A stretch of DNA of 23,899 bases, taken from IMG/VR virus record IMGVR_UViG_3300030104_000251, positions 1-23,899 of that record; one strand, 5' to 3'. Of the stretch, positions 1 to 5,846 are shown one piece after another (position 1 is the first letter of the stretch; the number at the start of each line of letters is the position of its first letter). The translations under genes were made by a program, and so were the position numbers. Source of the DNA: a virus. The notes beneath the pieces were generated by a model, which did not search any database, was not told the origin of the DNA, and saw only the letters and a list, made by a program, of their open reading frames with translations.

Positions 1-150
1 CTTAAAGAGGGTAGATATACTCTCGATATGGTTAAGATTGACAGAAAAGTCAGAGAAGTAATTAGCCAGATCAAACTCGCAGAAGCAGAAAAAGCTGATG
101 TAGAGAATAGAATAGACGCTGCGGCCCCACAAGTTTCAGTAGCTACTTAA
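1..150 (+). CDS. C-terminal end of an unknown phage gene (5' end outside window)
   Basis: Frame 1 is open from the first base to a TAA at 148-150 and encodes the last 49 residues of a protein. The visible part is highly charged, with a heptad-like run (IDRKVREVISQIKLAEAEK) expected to be helical or coiled coil, and a short Ala/Pro-rich tail ending in VSVAT. I do not recognise the family. From its place just before a head-type gene it could be a head or scaffold-type protein, but nothing in these residues proves that. An in-frame ATG at 28-30 also exists, so a very short gene cannot be excluded, although the frame is open upstream to the window edge. Confidence 0.6.
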   Translation, partial: LKEGRYTLDMVKIDRKVREVISQIKLAEAEKADVENRIDAAAPQVSVAT

Positions 151-197
151 TAAAAAGCTACATCGTTGAATAAATTCAATTCACACTACAGGCTCTC

Positions 198-226
198 TTG
201 CGCTCTATTAAAATGTAGTATATATA
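198..226 (+). promoter_or_regulatory. Possible sigma70-like promoter
   Basis: TTGCGC (198-203) is followed after 17 bases by TATATA (221-226), a usable -35/-10 pair in a longer AT-rich tract. Transcription would start near 233 and give a roughly 50-base leader before the ATG at 285. The strong terminator after the downstream gene fits a dedicated transcript. In such AT-rich DNA, chance matches are common, so this is only suggestive. Confidence 0.33.
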
Positions 227-268
227 TTAGCTAAATAAATTGGTTATCGTAAAAAATAACTGGCGTTT

Positions 269-276
269 AGGAGGCG
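269..276 (+). promoter_or_regulatory. Shine-Dalgarno site that sets the start at 285
   Basis: AGGAGGCG lies 8 bases before ATG 285 (core AGGAG at 269-273). The same reading frame is open upstream to a TTG at 240, but that codon has no ribosome binding site, and this site would then lie inside the gene. The ATG at 285 is therefore the better start. Confidence 0.8.
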
Positions 277-284
277 CTGATAAT

Positions 285-1013
285 ATGACAACACACTTTA
301 CTTCAGGAGTCACAAACGTAGTGACAGGAGGAACTGGTGAAAAATTAAAACAACCAGATCCAATTAAATACCACGTTTATCATGAGGACTTCGACAAATA
401 CACAGCTAGTGACTGGGTTATTACTACAACTGAAGGCGGTGGCGGAGACGCAACTGAAGCTTTAGGAGATGGTGATGGCGGTTTATTAGTTGTAACAAAC
501 GATGCAGCAGACAATGATTCTGATGAGTTTCAATGGGCTGGTGGTTCAGGCGGAGTAATTGAATCTTTCAAATACGAAGCTGCAAAAGGTCTATACTTTA
601 AAACTAGATTTAAAGTAAGCGACGCAACTCAATCTGACTTTGCGGTTGGTTTAATCATCACTGACACAGCGTTTATTGATGGTACAACTGATGGTATCTT
701 TTTCAGAAAAGCTGATGGTTCTACTTCTATGGAATTAGTCATAGAAAAAGACAGCACAGAAACAACTGTTTCTTGTGGAACTGCAGCTGATGATACTTTC
801 ATGACTTTAGGATTTTATTATGATCCAAGAGACAGAAAGTTTCATGTCTACAAAGATAATGTAAAAGTTGGAACCGGTGTGAATACAAATGCTCCAGACA
901 ATGAAGATTTGGCTGTTTCATTTGGAATTCAAAACGGTGAAGCTGCTGCGAAAGTAATGACTATGGATTACGTTTCAGCAGGAAAAGAGAGAACAGCTAA
1001 TACTGAACTTTAA
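285..1013 (+). CDS. Head-type structural protein, beta-sandwich (decoration or capsid-associated)
   Basis: This encodes 242 residues from ATG 285. The protein is acidic and beta-rich, with alternating strands such as GLYFKTRFKV, FAVGLIITD, DGIFFRKADGS, TLGFYYDPRDRKFHVYKDN and a closing MTMDYVSAGK. This pattern resembles concanavalin-like jelly-roll (LamG-type) domains. Proteins of this type sit in the head module of many uncultured marine phages. A decoration or capsid-surface protein is the likeliest role, and a major capsid protein is a less likely alternative because no HK97-like features are visible. It appears to be its own transcription unit, with a promoter-like leader and a strong terminator just after it, which suggests high expression. 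No signal peptide or membrane segment is seen. Confidence 0.6.
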   Translation: MTTHFTSGVTNVVTGGTGEKLKQPDPIKYHVYHEDFDKYTASDWVITTTEGGGGDATEALGDGDGGLLVVTNDAADNDSDEFQWAGGSGGVIESFKYEAAKGLYFKTRFKVSDATQSDFAVGLIITDTAFIDGTTDGIFFRKADGSTSMELVIEKDSTETTVSCGTAADDTFMTLGFYYDPRDRKFHVYKDNVKVGTGVNTNAPDNEDLAVSFGIQNGEAAAKVMTMDYVSAGKERTANTEL

Positions 1014-1022
1014 TAAGTAATA

Positions 1023-1050
1023 GTGTGGGCTTCGGCCCACACAAATTTTT
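1023..1050 (+). terminator. Intrinsic terminator with UUCG tetraloop
   Basis: GTGTGGGC (1023-1030) and GCCCACAC (1035-1042) form a perfect 8-bp stem around a TTCG loop, followed by AAATTTTT (1043-1050). The stem is GC-rich in an otherwise AT-rich region, which argues against chance. It lies 9 bases after the stop of the head-type gene and immediately before the ribosome binding site of the next gene. Transcription probably drops here, with some read-through to the genes downstream. Confidence 0.9.
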
Positions 1051-1062
1051 AAGGAGAAACAA

Positions 1063-1686
1063 ATGTCAACAGACGTAAAGAGTAAAACATTCTTAAACAG
1101 TTTATCTGCTGCAACAGCATCAGTAGCTGCATTACAGACTACAAGTGGAGCTGAAAATTTATCTTTGGCAGCAGCAGCTGGGACAGGTGCGTTTCATCAA
1201 ACAGACCAAGCATGTAAACTTACTATAACTTGCGGAGCAGATATGAGTGGAGTTACTTTCACTGTGACTGGAACAGATATTGCAGGTGATGCATTATCAG
1301 AAGCAATAACTGGACCAAACGCAACTACAGTAACAGGCAGTAAATTTTTTAACACTGTTACTCAAATAGCTACTAGTGGTGCAGTTGGAACAAACACTTC
1401 AGTTGGAAACGCTGCAGGAACTACAGGCGGACAAGCCGTTTTAACAGCTGGTAGAACTAGAGTAAGAGGAATGCACATTACAACTGGTGGAACTGTAGGA
1501 AATATATCTTATTTCAATACATCACCCGTATCAGGAACGTCTTTATTTTCTTTTCAAGTTGCAACAACTACAAAAGATTATATTGATCCATATATTCCAG
1601 ATGATGGAGTATTATTTGATGCAGGGGGATATATAGATATTCCAGCAGGAACAGCAGTGAGTGTTACTACATTCTTTGATGGATAG
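1063..1686 (+). CDS. Virion structural protein with Ig-like beta domain, unknown precise role
   Basis: This encodes 207 residues. The start is supported by AAGGAG at 1051-1056. The composition is Ala/Thr/Gly-rich with very few charged residues, typical of exposed virion proteins. Roughly residues 50-110 (KLTITCGADMSGVTFTVTG, then SEAITGPNATTV and FNTVTQIATSGA) look like a small beta-sandwich module often seen in marine phage structural proteins. The second half has GRTRVRGMHITTGGTVGNISYF and an end rich in Gly/Asp. Position between the head-type protein and the adaptor suggests a head or head-tail surface protein. I cannot assign a named family with certainty. Confidence 0.6.
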   Translation: MSTDVKSKTFLNSLSAATASVAALQTTSGAENLSLAAAAGTGAFHQTDQACKLTITCGADMSGVTFTVTGTDIAGDALSEAITGPNATTVTGSKFFNTVTQIATSGAVGTNTSVGNAAGTTGGQAVLTAGRTRVRGMHITTGGTVGNISYFNTSPVSGTSLFSFQVATTTKDYIDPYIPDDGVLFDAGGYIDIPAGTAVSVTTFFDG

Positions 1687-1694
1687 GAGGTTAA

Positions 1695-2447
1695 ATGGCC
1701 AACACTACCTCGGGAACAACAACATTTGATAAAACTTTTGCTATTGATGAAATAGTGGAAGAAGCTTTTGAACGTATTGGTCAACAAAACGTTGCAGGTT
1801 ATCAATTAAAAAATGCTAGAAGATCTTTAAATATATTGTTTCAAGAATGGGGCAATAGAGGCATTCACTATTGGGAAATAGGCTCAACAAATTTAGATCT
1901 TATAGAAGGTCAGGCAGATTATGATTTTTTTAGATCAAGTGATGATGGAACGTCAGCAACAACTACGGATCCATCTGGTGTGTTTGGAGTATCCGATATC
2001 CTTGAAGCACAATTAAGATCAAATAGAACTCAAACAACACAATCAGATAGTCCTATGACAAAAGTAGATAGATCTACTTATGCAGGCTTTTCGAACAAAT
2101 TATCTAAAGGCACACCTAATCAATATTGGGTAGAGAGATTTATAGATAAAGTTACGATACATATTTATCCAACACCAGATTCAACAAATGCATCTAAAGA
2201 TATGCATTTCTTTTTTATAAAAAGAATACAAGATATAGGCGATTATACTAATGCAACTGATGTACCATTTAGATTTGTGCCTTGTATGGTATCAGGACTT
2301 GCATATTATTTAGCACAAAAATATCAACCACAATTAATTCAACCTATGAAATTAGTTTACGAGGATGAATTAGGAAGAGCTTTAGCGGAAGATGGTTCAG
2401 CCTCTAGCACACATATTACACCTAAAGCTTACTACCCAGGAGCATAA
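1695..2447 (+). CDS. Head-tail adaptor / tail accessory factor (P22 gp4-like)
   Basis: This encodes 250 residues from ATG 1695, preceded by a perfect AGGAGG at 1685-1690. The N-terminal part (DEIVEEAFERIG, then QLKNARRSLNILFQEWGNRG and HYWEIG) has the helical pattern of the P22 gp4-type adaptor that binds under the portal. The remainder is a beta-rich insertion plus helices, including the end FVPCMVSGLAYYLAQKY, which resembles the C-terminal helices of tail tubular/adaptor proteins. The expected role is to attach to the portal ring after DNA packaging and to begin the short tail. Its stop overlaps the next start (TAATG). The family call rests on motif pattern only. Confidence 0.65.
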   Translation: MANTTSGTTTFDKTFAIDEIVEEAFERIGQQNVAGYQLKNARRSLNILFQEWGNRGIHYWEIGSTNLDLIEGQADYDFFRSSDDGTSATTTDPSGVFGVSDILEAQLRSNRTQTTQSDSPMTKVDRSTYAGFSNKLSKGTPNQYWVERFIDKVTIHIYPTPDSTNASKDMHFFFIKRIQDIGDYTNATDVPFRFVPCMVSGLAYYLAQKYQPQLIQPMKLVYEDELGRALAEDGSASSTHITPKAYYPGA

Positions 2448-2848
2448 TGGCAGATTACGGAAGTTTTAAAGATTTTATTGAAAGCACAGGAGATGAAGAA
2501 CTTTTAGATCTTTATGTTGAAGGTTTAAAATTAAAAGATTTTTCTAAACTAGAAAAAAAATTAAAAGAAAAAGGATATCAACCTGGAGAATATGCTAAAG
2601 GTGGTAGAGTTAATTATTCAGAAGGAACAAAAGATATGAAAATGGCTGGGTACATAGACCCTATGTCAGAAAAAAATGACATGGCTATAGAGATGTTTGG
2701 TAAACAATTAAAAGATTTAACAGAACCAGAATTAGAATTATTAGACGAAGAGATTGACAGATTAAGATCTAAATTAATGGCTAAAGGTGGTAGAGTAGAC
2801 AAACCTTTAGGACCTGGTGGTGCTAAAAAGAAAAAAGGTAAAAAATAA
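2447..2848 (+). CDS. Small virion-associated protein with KDFIESTGDEEL module and two AKGGRV motifs
   Basis: This encodes 133 residues. Residues 5-55 form a compact helical module (GSFKDFIESTGDEELLDLY, then an EGL-x-DF-KL segment ending in AKGGRV). The same module reappears near the C-terminus of the large protein at 15538-16950, with about 35 of 51 residues identical by hand alignment. AKGGRV occurs twice here (residues 50-55 and 112-117). Between them lies an acidic helix (FGKQLKDLTEPELELLDEE). The C-terminus is Lys-rich (KKKKGKK). No catalytic motif is visible. The start overlaps the stop of the adaptor gene, which suggests translational coupling. The function is unknown, and a virion assembly or encapsidation role is inferred from the shared module. 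Confidence 0.6.
   Translation: MADYGSFKDFIESTGDEELLDLYVEGLKLKDFSKLEKKLKEKGYQPGEYAKGGRVNYSEGTKDMKMAGYIDPMSEKNDMAIEMFGKQLKDLTEPELELLDEEIDRLRSKLMAKGGRVDKPLGPGGAKKKKGKK
2459..2611 (+). repeat. First copy of the KDFIESTGDEEL coding module
   Basis: Codes for residues 5-55 of the 133-residue protein and matches 16522-16674 about 14 kb downstream. In this copy the module starts right at the N-terminus of a stand-alone gene, which suggests it can fold on its own. Confidence 0.75.
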
Positions 2849-3342
2849 TGGCAAAGTACGCAACAGGAAAATACGCACGAGCAATATCAGATAGATCAGG
2901 TATGGAATTTCCATACAAAGAAATGGTTAGAGAATGGAATGGTTCATTTGTTCACGTGTCTGAGTTTGAACCAAAGCAACCACAATTAGAACCAAAACCA
3001 ATGAACGGAGATTCTATATCTTTGAGACACGTAAGACCTGACAGAATAGAAACTGCTGTTCCTAATCTTTTACCTTTAAATGCATTTACTACTACAAATG
3101 GATCTGCAACAATATCTGTAAACGAACCAAATCATGGTAGATCAACAAGTGATACTGTTAGATTTAGAGATGCAGAAGTTGTTGGAGGCGTGGCTGCAGC
3201 AACAATAAATTTAGCCACAGGGTACACAATTACTAAAGTAGATGATGATAATTATACCTTTGCAACTGCAACGACATCTAGTATAACTGAAACAGGGGGA
3301 GGCGGCTCTGCATCAGCAGGACCAGTAACAGTAACGGCATGA
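2848..3342 (+). CDS. Conserved marine-phage structural protein with C-terminal beta domain
   Basis: This encodes 164 residues. The N-terminal part is distinctive (YARAISDRSGMEFPYKEMV, then EWNGSFVHVSEFEPKQPQ) and is the kind of segment found beside adaptor genes in marine phages. Residues about 78-164 form a beta domain (AFTTTNGSATISV ... HGRSTSDTVRF ... YTITKVDDDNYTF). Its opening pattern matches a segment of the large stabilisation protein at 11939-12202. The exact role is unknown, and a head-tail joining or surface protein is plausible. It overlaps the preceding gene (TAATG) and the following gene (ATGA). Confidence 0.6.
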   Translation: MAKYATGKYARAISDRSGMEFPYKEMVREWNGSFVHVSEFEPKQPQLEPKPMNGDSISLRHVRPDRIETAVPNLLPLNAFTTTNGSATISVNEPNHGRSTSDTVRFRDAEVVGGVAAATINLATGYTITKVDDDNYTFATATTSSITETGGGGSASAGPVTVTA

Positions 3343-3542
3343 TTAAAAAAATTAAAAATTTTATTTGTAGTTTATTTGGTATTAAACAATGTGAGTGTCC
3401 AGAGGATGAGCATATAGAATTTTATACAAAAGTTCCAGAACCAGAAATAAAAGTTCACATTGAAGAACCAAAAAAATGTGGAACACATAATAGATTTAAA
3501 AAAAGTTGTCCGATTTGTAGAGAACTAGCGAGGAATACATAA
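3339..3542 (+). CDS. Mini zinc-finger protein, 67 residues
   Basis: This encodes 67 residues, starting on the ATGA overlap with the previous stop. The N-terminus is basic and hydrophobic (MIKKIKNFICSLFGIK), a short amphipathic helix. The C-terminal part has C47-x2-H50-x6-C57-x2-C60, a plausible single zinc site in a treble-clef or ribbon-like knuckle. A further CEC pair lies at residues 18-20 and could be a second half-site. The middle is acidic and Glu/Pro-rich. The protein lies inside the head-tail joining operon, which argues for a role in virion assembly. DNA or protein binding is possible but not shown. Confidence 0.55.
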   Translation: MIKKIKNFICSLFGIKQCECPEDEHIEFYTKVPEPEIKVHIEEPKKCGTHNRFKKSCPICRELARNT

Positions 3543-4246
3543 TGGCAGGATTAAGTGCGTCAGGATTAAAAACACAAATAAGAAGTTATACTGAAACAGA
3601 CTCAAATGTTTTAACAGATGCTGTTTTAGAAAATATTATTTTAAATGCACAATATAGAATTTTTAGAGATGTGCCTATAGATGCAGATAGAAAACAACAA
3701 ATAGGTAATCTAGTTACAGGTCAAGAATCTATTAACGCGCCAGCTGGTGCAGTATTTATAAGAGGAATACAAGTTTATGATTCAACATCAGCAACAACTG
3801 GTGCAAATGTTTGGTTAGAAAAAAAAGATGTTACATATCTACAAGAATATATTTCGTCAACAGAATCTGCAAAAAGAGGCCAACCAAAGTATTACGCCAT
3901 GTTTGGTGGGGCTACAGGTGAGTCAGACACTACATCTGGTAGAATGATATTTGCCCCTGTTCCTGATACAACATACAAATTTAGAGTTCATTATAATGCA
4001 GCCCCTGCACTATTAGAAAATAACGATACAAATTATATTAGTCTAAACTTTCCAAATGGCTTATTATATTGTTGTTTATCAGAGGTATATGGGTTTCTAA
4101 AAGGTCCGATAGATATGTTGACATTATATGAAAATAAATATAAACAAGAAGTACAAAAGTTTGCTCTTGAGCAAGTTGGTAGAAGACGAAGAGATGACTA
4201 CACTGATGGCACTGTTCGTACACCAATAAACTCAGCAAACCCGTAG
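3542..4246 (+). CDS. Second adaptor-like protein (tail tubular / head-tail connector type)
   Basis: This encodes 234 residues. The N-terminal helical part (SGLKTQIRSYTETDSNVLTD, then LENIILNAQYRIFRDVPID and DRKQQ) is the usual opening of adaptor/tail-tubular-A-type proteins. The rest alternates strands and helices: GAVFIRGIQVYD, KDVTYLQEYIS, YYAMFGG, RMIFAPVPDTTYKFRVHY, GLLYCCLSEVYGFLKGP. The end is basic (GRRRRDDYTDG). It would bind the first adaptor or the portal to extend the short tail. Having two adaptor-like genes four genes apart suggests a two-layer connector. It starts at a TAATG overlap with the zinc-finger gene. Confidence 0.6.
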   Translation: MAGLSASGLKTQIRSYTETDSNVLTDAVLENIILNAQYRIFRDVPIDADRKQQIGNLVTGQESINAPAGAVFIRGIQVYDSTSATTGANVWLEKKDVTYLQEYISSTESAKRGQPKYYAMFGGATGESDTTSGRMIFAPVPDTTYKFRVHYNAAPALLENNDTNYISLNFPNGLLYCCLSEVYGFLKGPIDMLTLYENKYKQEVQKFALEQVGRRRRDDYTDGTVRTPINSANP

Positions 4247-4256
4247 GAGAAAAATT

Positions 4257-4697
4257 ATGGCAATAACATCTGCAGTTTGCACAAGTTTTAAAGTAGAACT
4301 TTTAAAAGGAGTTCACAATTTTAGCGCATCAGGTGGAAACACTTTTAAAATTGCATTATTTACCAGTGATGCATCTTTAGGGGCTGCTACAACAGCATAT
4401 TCAACATCTAATGAAATTAGTAACACATCTGGATCAGCTTATTCAGCAGGAGGAGCAACGCTTACAAGTGTTGATCCAGCTGCTTCAGGCACAACAGCAG
4501 TTTGTGATTTTAGTGATGTAAGTTATACTTCAGCAACTTTTACTGCAAATGGATGCATGATATATAATGATTCAGCATCTGGAGACCCTGCATGTGTAAT
4601 TGTAGCGTTTGGCTCCGATAAAACTGTAACATCAGGAACTTTTACAATTCAATTTCCAACAGCAGACGCAAGCAACGCAATCATACGATTAGCCTAA
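4257..4697 (+). CDS. Beta-rich structural protein, marine-phage conserved type
   Basis: This encodes 146 residues. AGGAG precedes the ATG. The order of motifs (SFKVELLKGVHNF, FKIALFTSDASLGAAT, AYSAGGATLTS, VCDFSDVSYTSATFTANG, CMIYNDSASGDPACVIVAFG, TSGTFTIQFPT) is typical of a frequent family in uncultured marine phages, found next to connector and tail genes. The predicted fold is all beta, with no charged core and no catalytic motif. A tail or connector surface component is the best guess. Members of this style are usually annotated only as hypothetical or structural. Confidence 0.65.
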   Translation: MAITSAVCTSFKVELLKGVHNFSASGGNTFKIALFTSDASLGAATTAYSTSNEISNTSGSAYSAGGATLTSVDPAASGTTAVCDFSDVSYTSATFTANGCMIYNDSASGDPACVIVAFGSDKTVTSGTFTIQFPTADASNAIIRLA

Positions 4698-4711
4698 AGG
4701 AGTAACGACAC

Positions 4712-5836
4712 ATGTCCGTTACTAGAACCTACACAGTAACGGTGGTTTCCACCGACTCTGGAAATAAATATTTTATTGATGGTGTTCAACAAGATACTTT
4801 AAATTTAGCTGAAGGTGGAACTTTTAAATTTGATCAAGCAGATTCTTCAAACGGTTCTCATCCTTTAAGATTTTCAACAACAAGTGATGGCACACATAAC
4901 TCTGGAAGCGAGTATACAACTGGTGTTACAACTAGTGGAACACCAGGGTCATCTGGAGCATACACACAAATTGAAGTAGCAGCCTCTGCACCAACTTTAT
5001 ATTATTATTGTAGTAATCACTCTGGAATGGGTGGACAAGCAAATACAATTAGTGGGGATTCTTATGGTGCATTTGGTTGGAGTTCAAATTCTTGGGGAAT
5101 TAATTCTCTTACTGTTGGTTGGGGAGCTGATGCGTTTAATGATTCTGTCTCTACTTGGGGAGATGTAGGAGATGAAATAGTTTCACTAACAGCGCCAGAT
5201 GCAATTTCTTCAAAAGTCAGTGTTGGTTCTGCGTGGAATGATGATACATGGGGCGAAGAACAATCATGGGGTCAATTTACATTAACACCAGCAGATGTAA
5301 TGGGGTTAACAGGAGTTTCTTCAACATCATCTGTAGGTTCTGTTTCATTTACAATTGATGCTACCGCTGCAGTTACAGGTGTTTCTTCAACATCATCTGT
5401 TGGTTCTTTATCGCCTGCTGATGTTATGGGACTTACAGGTGTTTCTTCAACATCATCTGTTGGATCAGTTAGTATTGCTGATGTAATAGGACTTACAGGA
5501 GTTTCTGCAACTTTTAATGTTGGTAGCTTTAGTATTGGATCAAGTCCTGTTATAAACTTAACAGGTCAAACAATAACTGTATCTGGTGGATCAATAGATC
5601 CTTTAGCTATTGCTCAAGGTTTAACAGGTCAATCAATAACTTCAGCAGTAGGATCGGTTACTGTTGCTGATTTAGTTTTAGGTATATCAGGTGTGGAAGC
5701 AACTGCTTCTGTAGCTACTTTTGGAACTGCAACTGGCTTTGGAATTCAGGCATATTCTAGCGTTGACACAGGTTCAAATTCTTCGTATACAGATGTTGCA
5801 ACTGGATCAAATACAAGCTATAGTGACGCTGCATAG
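4712..5836 (+). CDS. Tail appendage protein: cupredoxin-like N-terminus, Trp-rich linker, GVSSTSSVGS repeats
   Basis: This encodes 374 residues, with AAGGAG before the ATG. Residues 1-112 look like a cupredoxin: a beta-rich start, His50 in GSHPLRFS, then YYYCSNHSGMGG with Cys100, His103 and Met106. Cys-x2-His-x2-Met with an upstream His is the ligand pattern of type 1 copper proteins with amicyanin-like spacing. Residues 121-188 are Trp/Gly-rich (GWSSNSWG, STWGD, DDTWGEEQSWG). Residues 190-335 carry repeats of the LTGVSSTSSVGSVS type. The C-terminus has two TGSN(S/T)SY units. No signal peptide is seen. Location before the fibre genes indicates a virion appendage. Copper binding is an inference from residues; the domain may only keep the fold. 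Confidence 0.65.
   Translation: MSVTRTYTVTVVSTDSGNKYFIDGVQQDTLNLAEGGTFKFDQADSSNGSHPLRFSTTSDGTHNSGSEYTTGVTTSGTPGSSGAYTQIEVAASAPTLYYYCSNHSGMGGQANTISGDSYGAFGWSSNSWGINSLTVGWGADAFNDSVSTWGDVGDEIVSLTAPDAISSKVSVGSAWNDDTWGEEQSWGQFTLTPADVMGLTGVSSTSSVGSVSFTIDATAAVTGVSSTSSVGSLSPADVMGLTGVSSTSSVGSVSIADVIGLTGVSATFNVGSFSIGSSPVINLTGQTITVSGGSIDPLAIAQGLTGQSITSAVGSVTVADLVLGISGVEATASVATFGTATGFGIQAYSSVDTGSNSSYTDVATGSNTSYSDAA
4859..5029 (+). other. Predicted type 1 copper ligand set (His50, Cys100, His103, Met106)
   Basis: The codon for His50 begins at 4859, and the Cys100/His103/Met106 cluster lies at 5009-5029. The four residues sit in the order and spacing expected for a blue-copper centre. This marks the segment to examine for metal binding. 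Confidence 0.5.
5279..5716 (+). repeat. Degenerate tandem repeat coding for LTGVSSTSSVGSVS-like units
   Basis: Three copies of TTTCTTCAACATCATCTGT are nearly or fully identical within this region, each followed by a GGTTCT- or GGATCA-type codon pair. Downstream units are more diverged (GVSATFNVGSFS, GQTITVSGGSID, GQSITSAVGSVT, GVEATASVATFG). Units of about 17-22 codons alternate with ADVMGLT or ADVIGLT spacers. The high DNA identity of the first copies suggests recent expansion by slippage or recombination. Confidence 0.8.
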
Positions 5837-5846
5837 GAGATAAAAT

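Larger units (their letters stand above)
151..284 (+). other. Non-coding leader between the partial gene and the first head-type gene
   Basis: This is the longest non-coding stretch in the window, about 134 bases. It holds a small hairpin (TTGAA at 166-170, loop TAAA, TTCAA at 175-179), a long-range complementary pair CTACAT (158-163) and ATGTAG (213-218), a promoter-like pair of hexamers and a ribosome binding site. No tRNA or small ORF with good support is seen. The spacing of elements suggests a transcription start for the highly expressed gene downstream. Confidence 0.5.

Noticed and set aside
240-284. Upstream extension of the first head-type gene to a TTG at 240
   Set aside because: The TTG has no ribosome binding site, while AGGAGGCG lies at the right distance from ATG 285. 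The extra 15 residues are not needed for the domain.
5279-5716. CRISPR array or diversity-generating retroelement template
   Set aside because: The repeats are in frame, encode protein and lack uniform spacers. No reverse transcriptase or Cas gene is in the window, and there is no A-specific variability pattern that could be seen in one copy.
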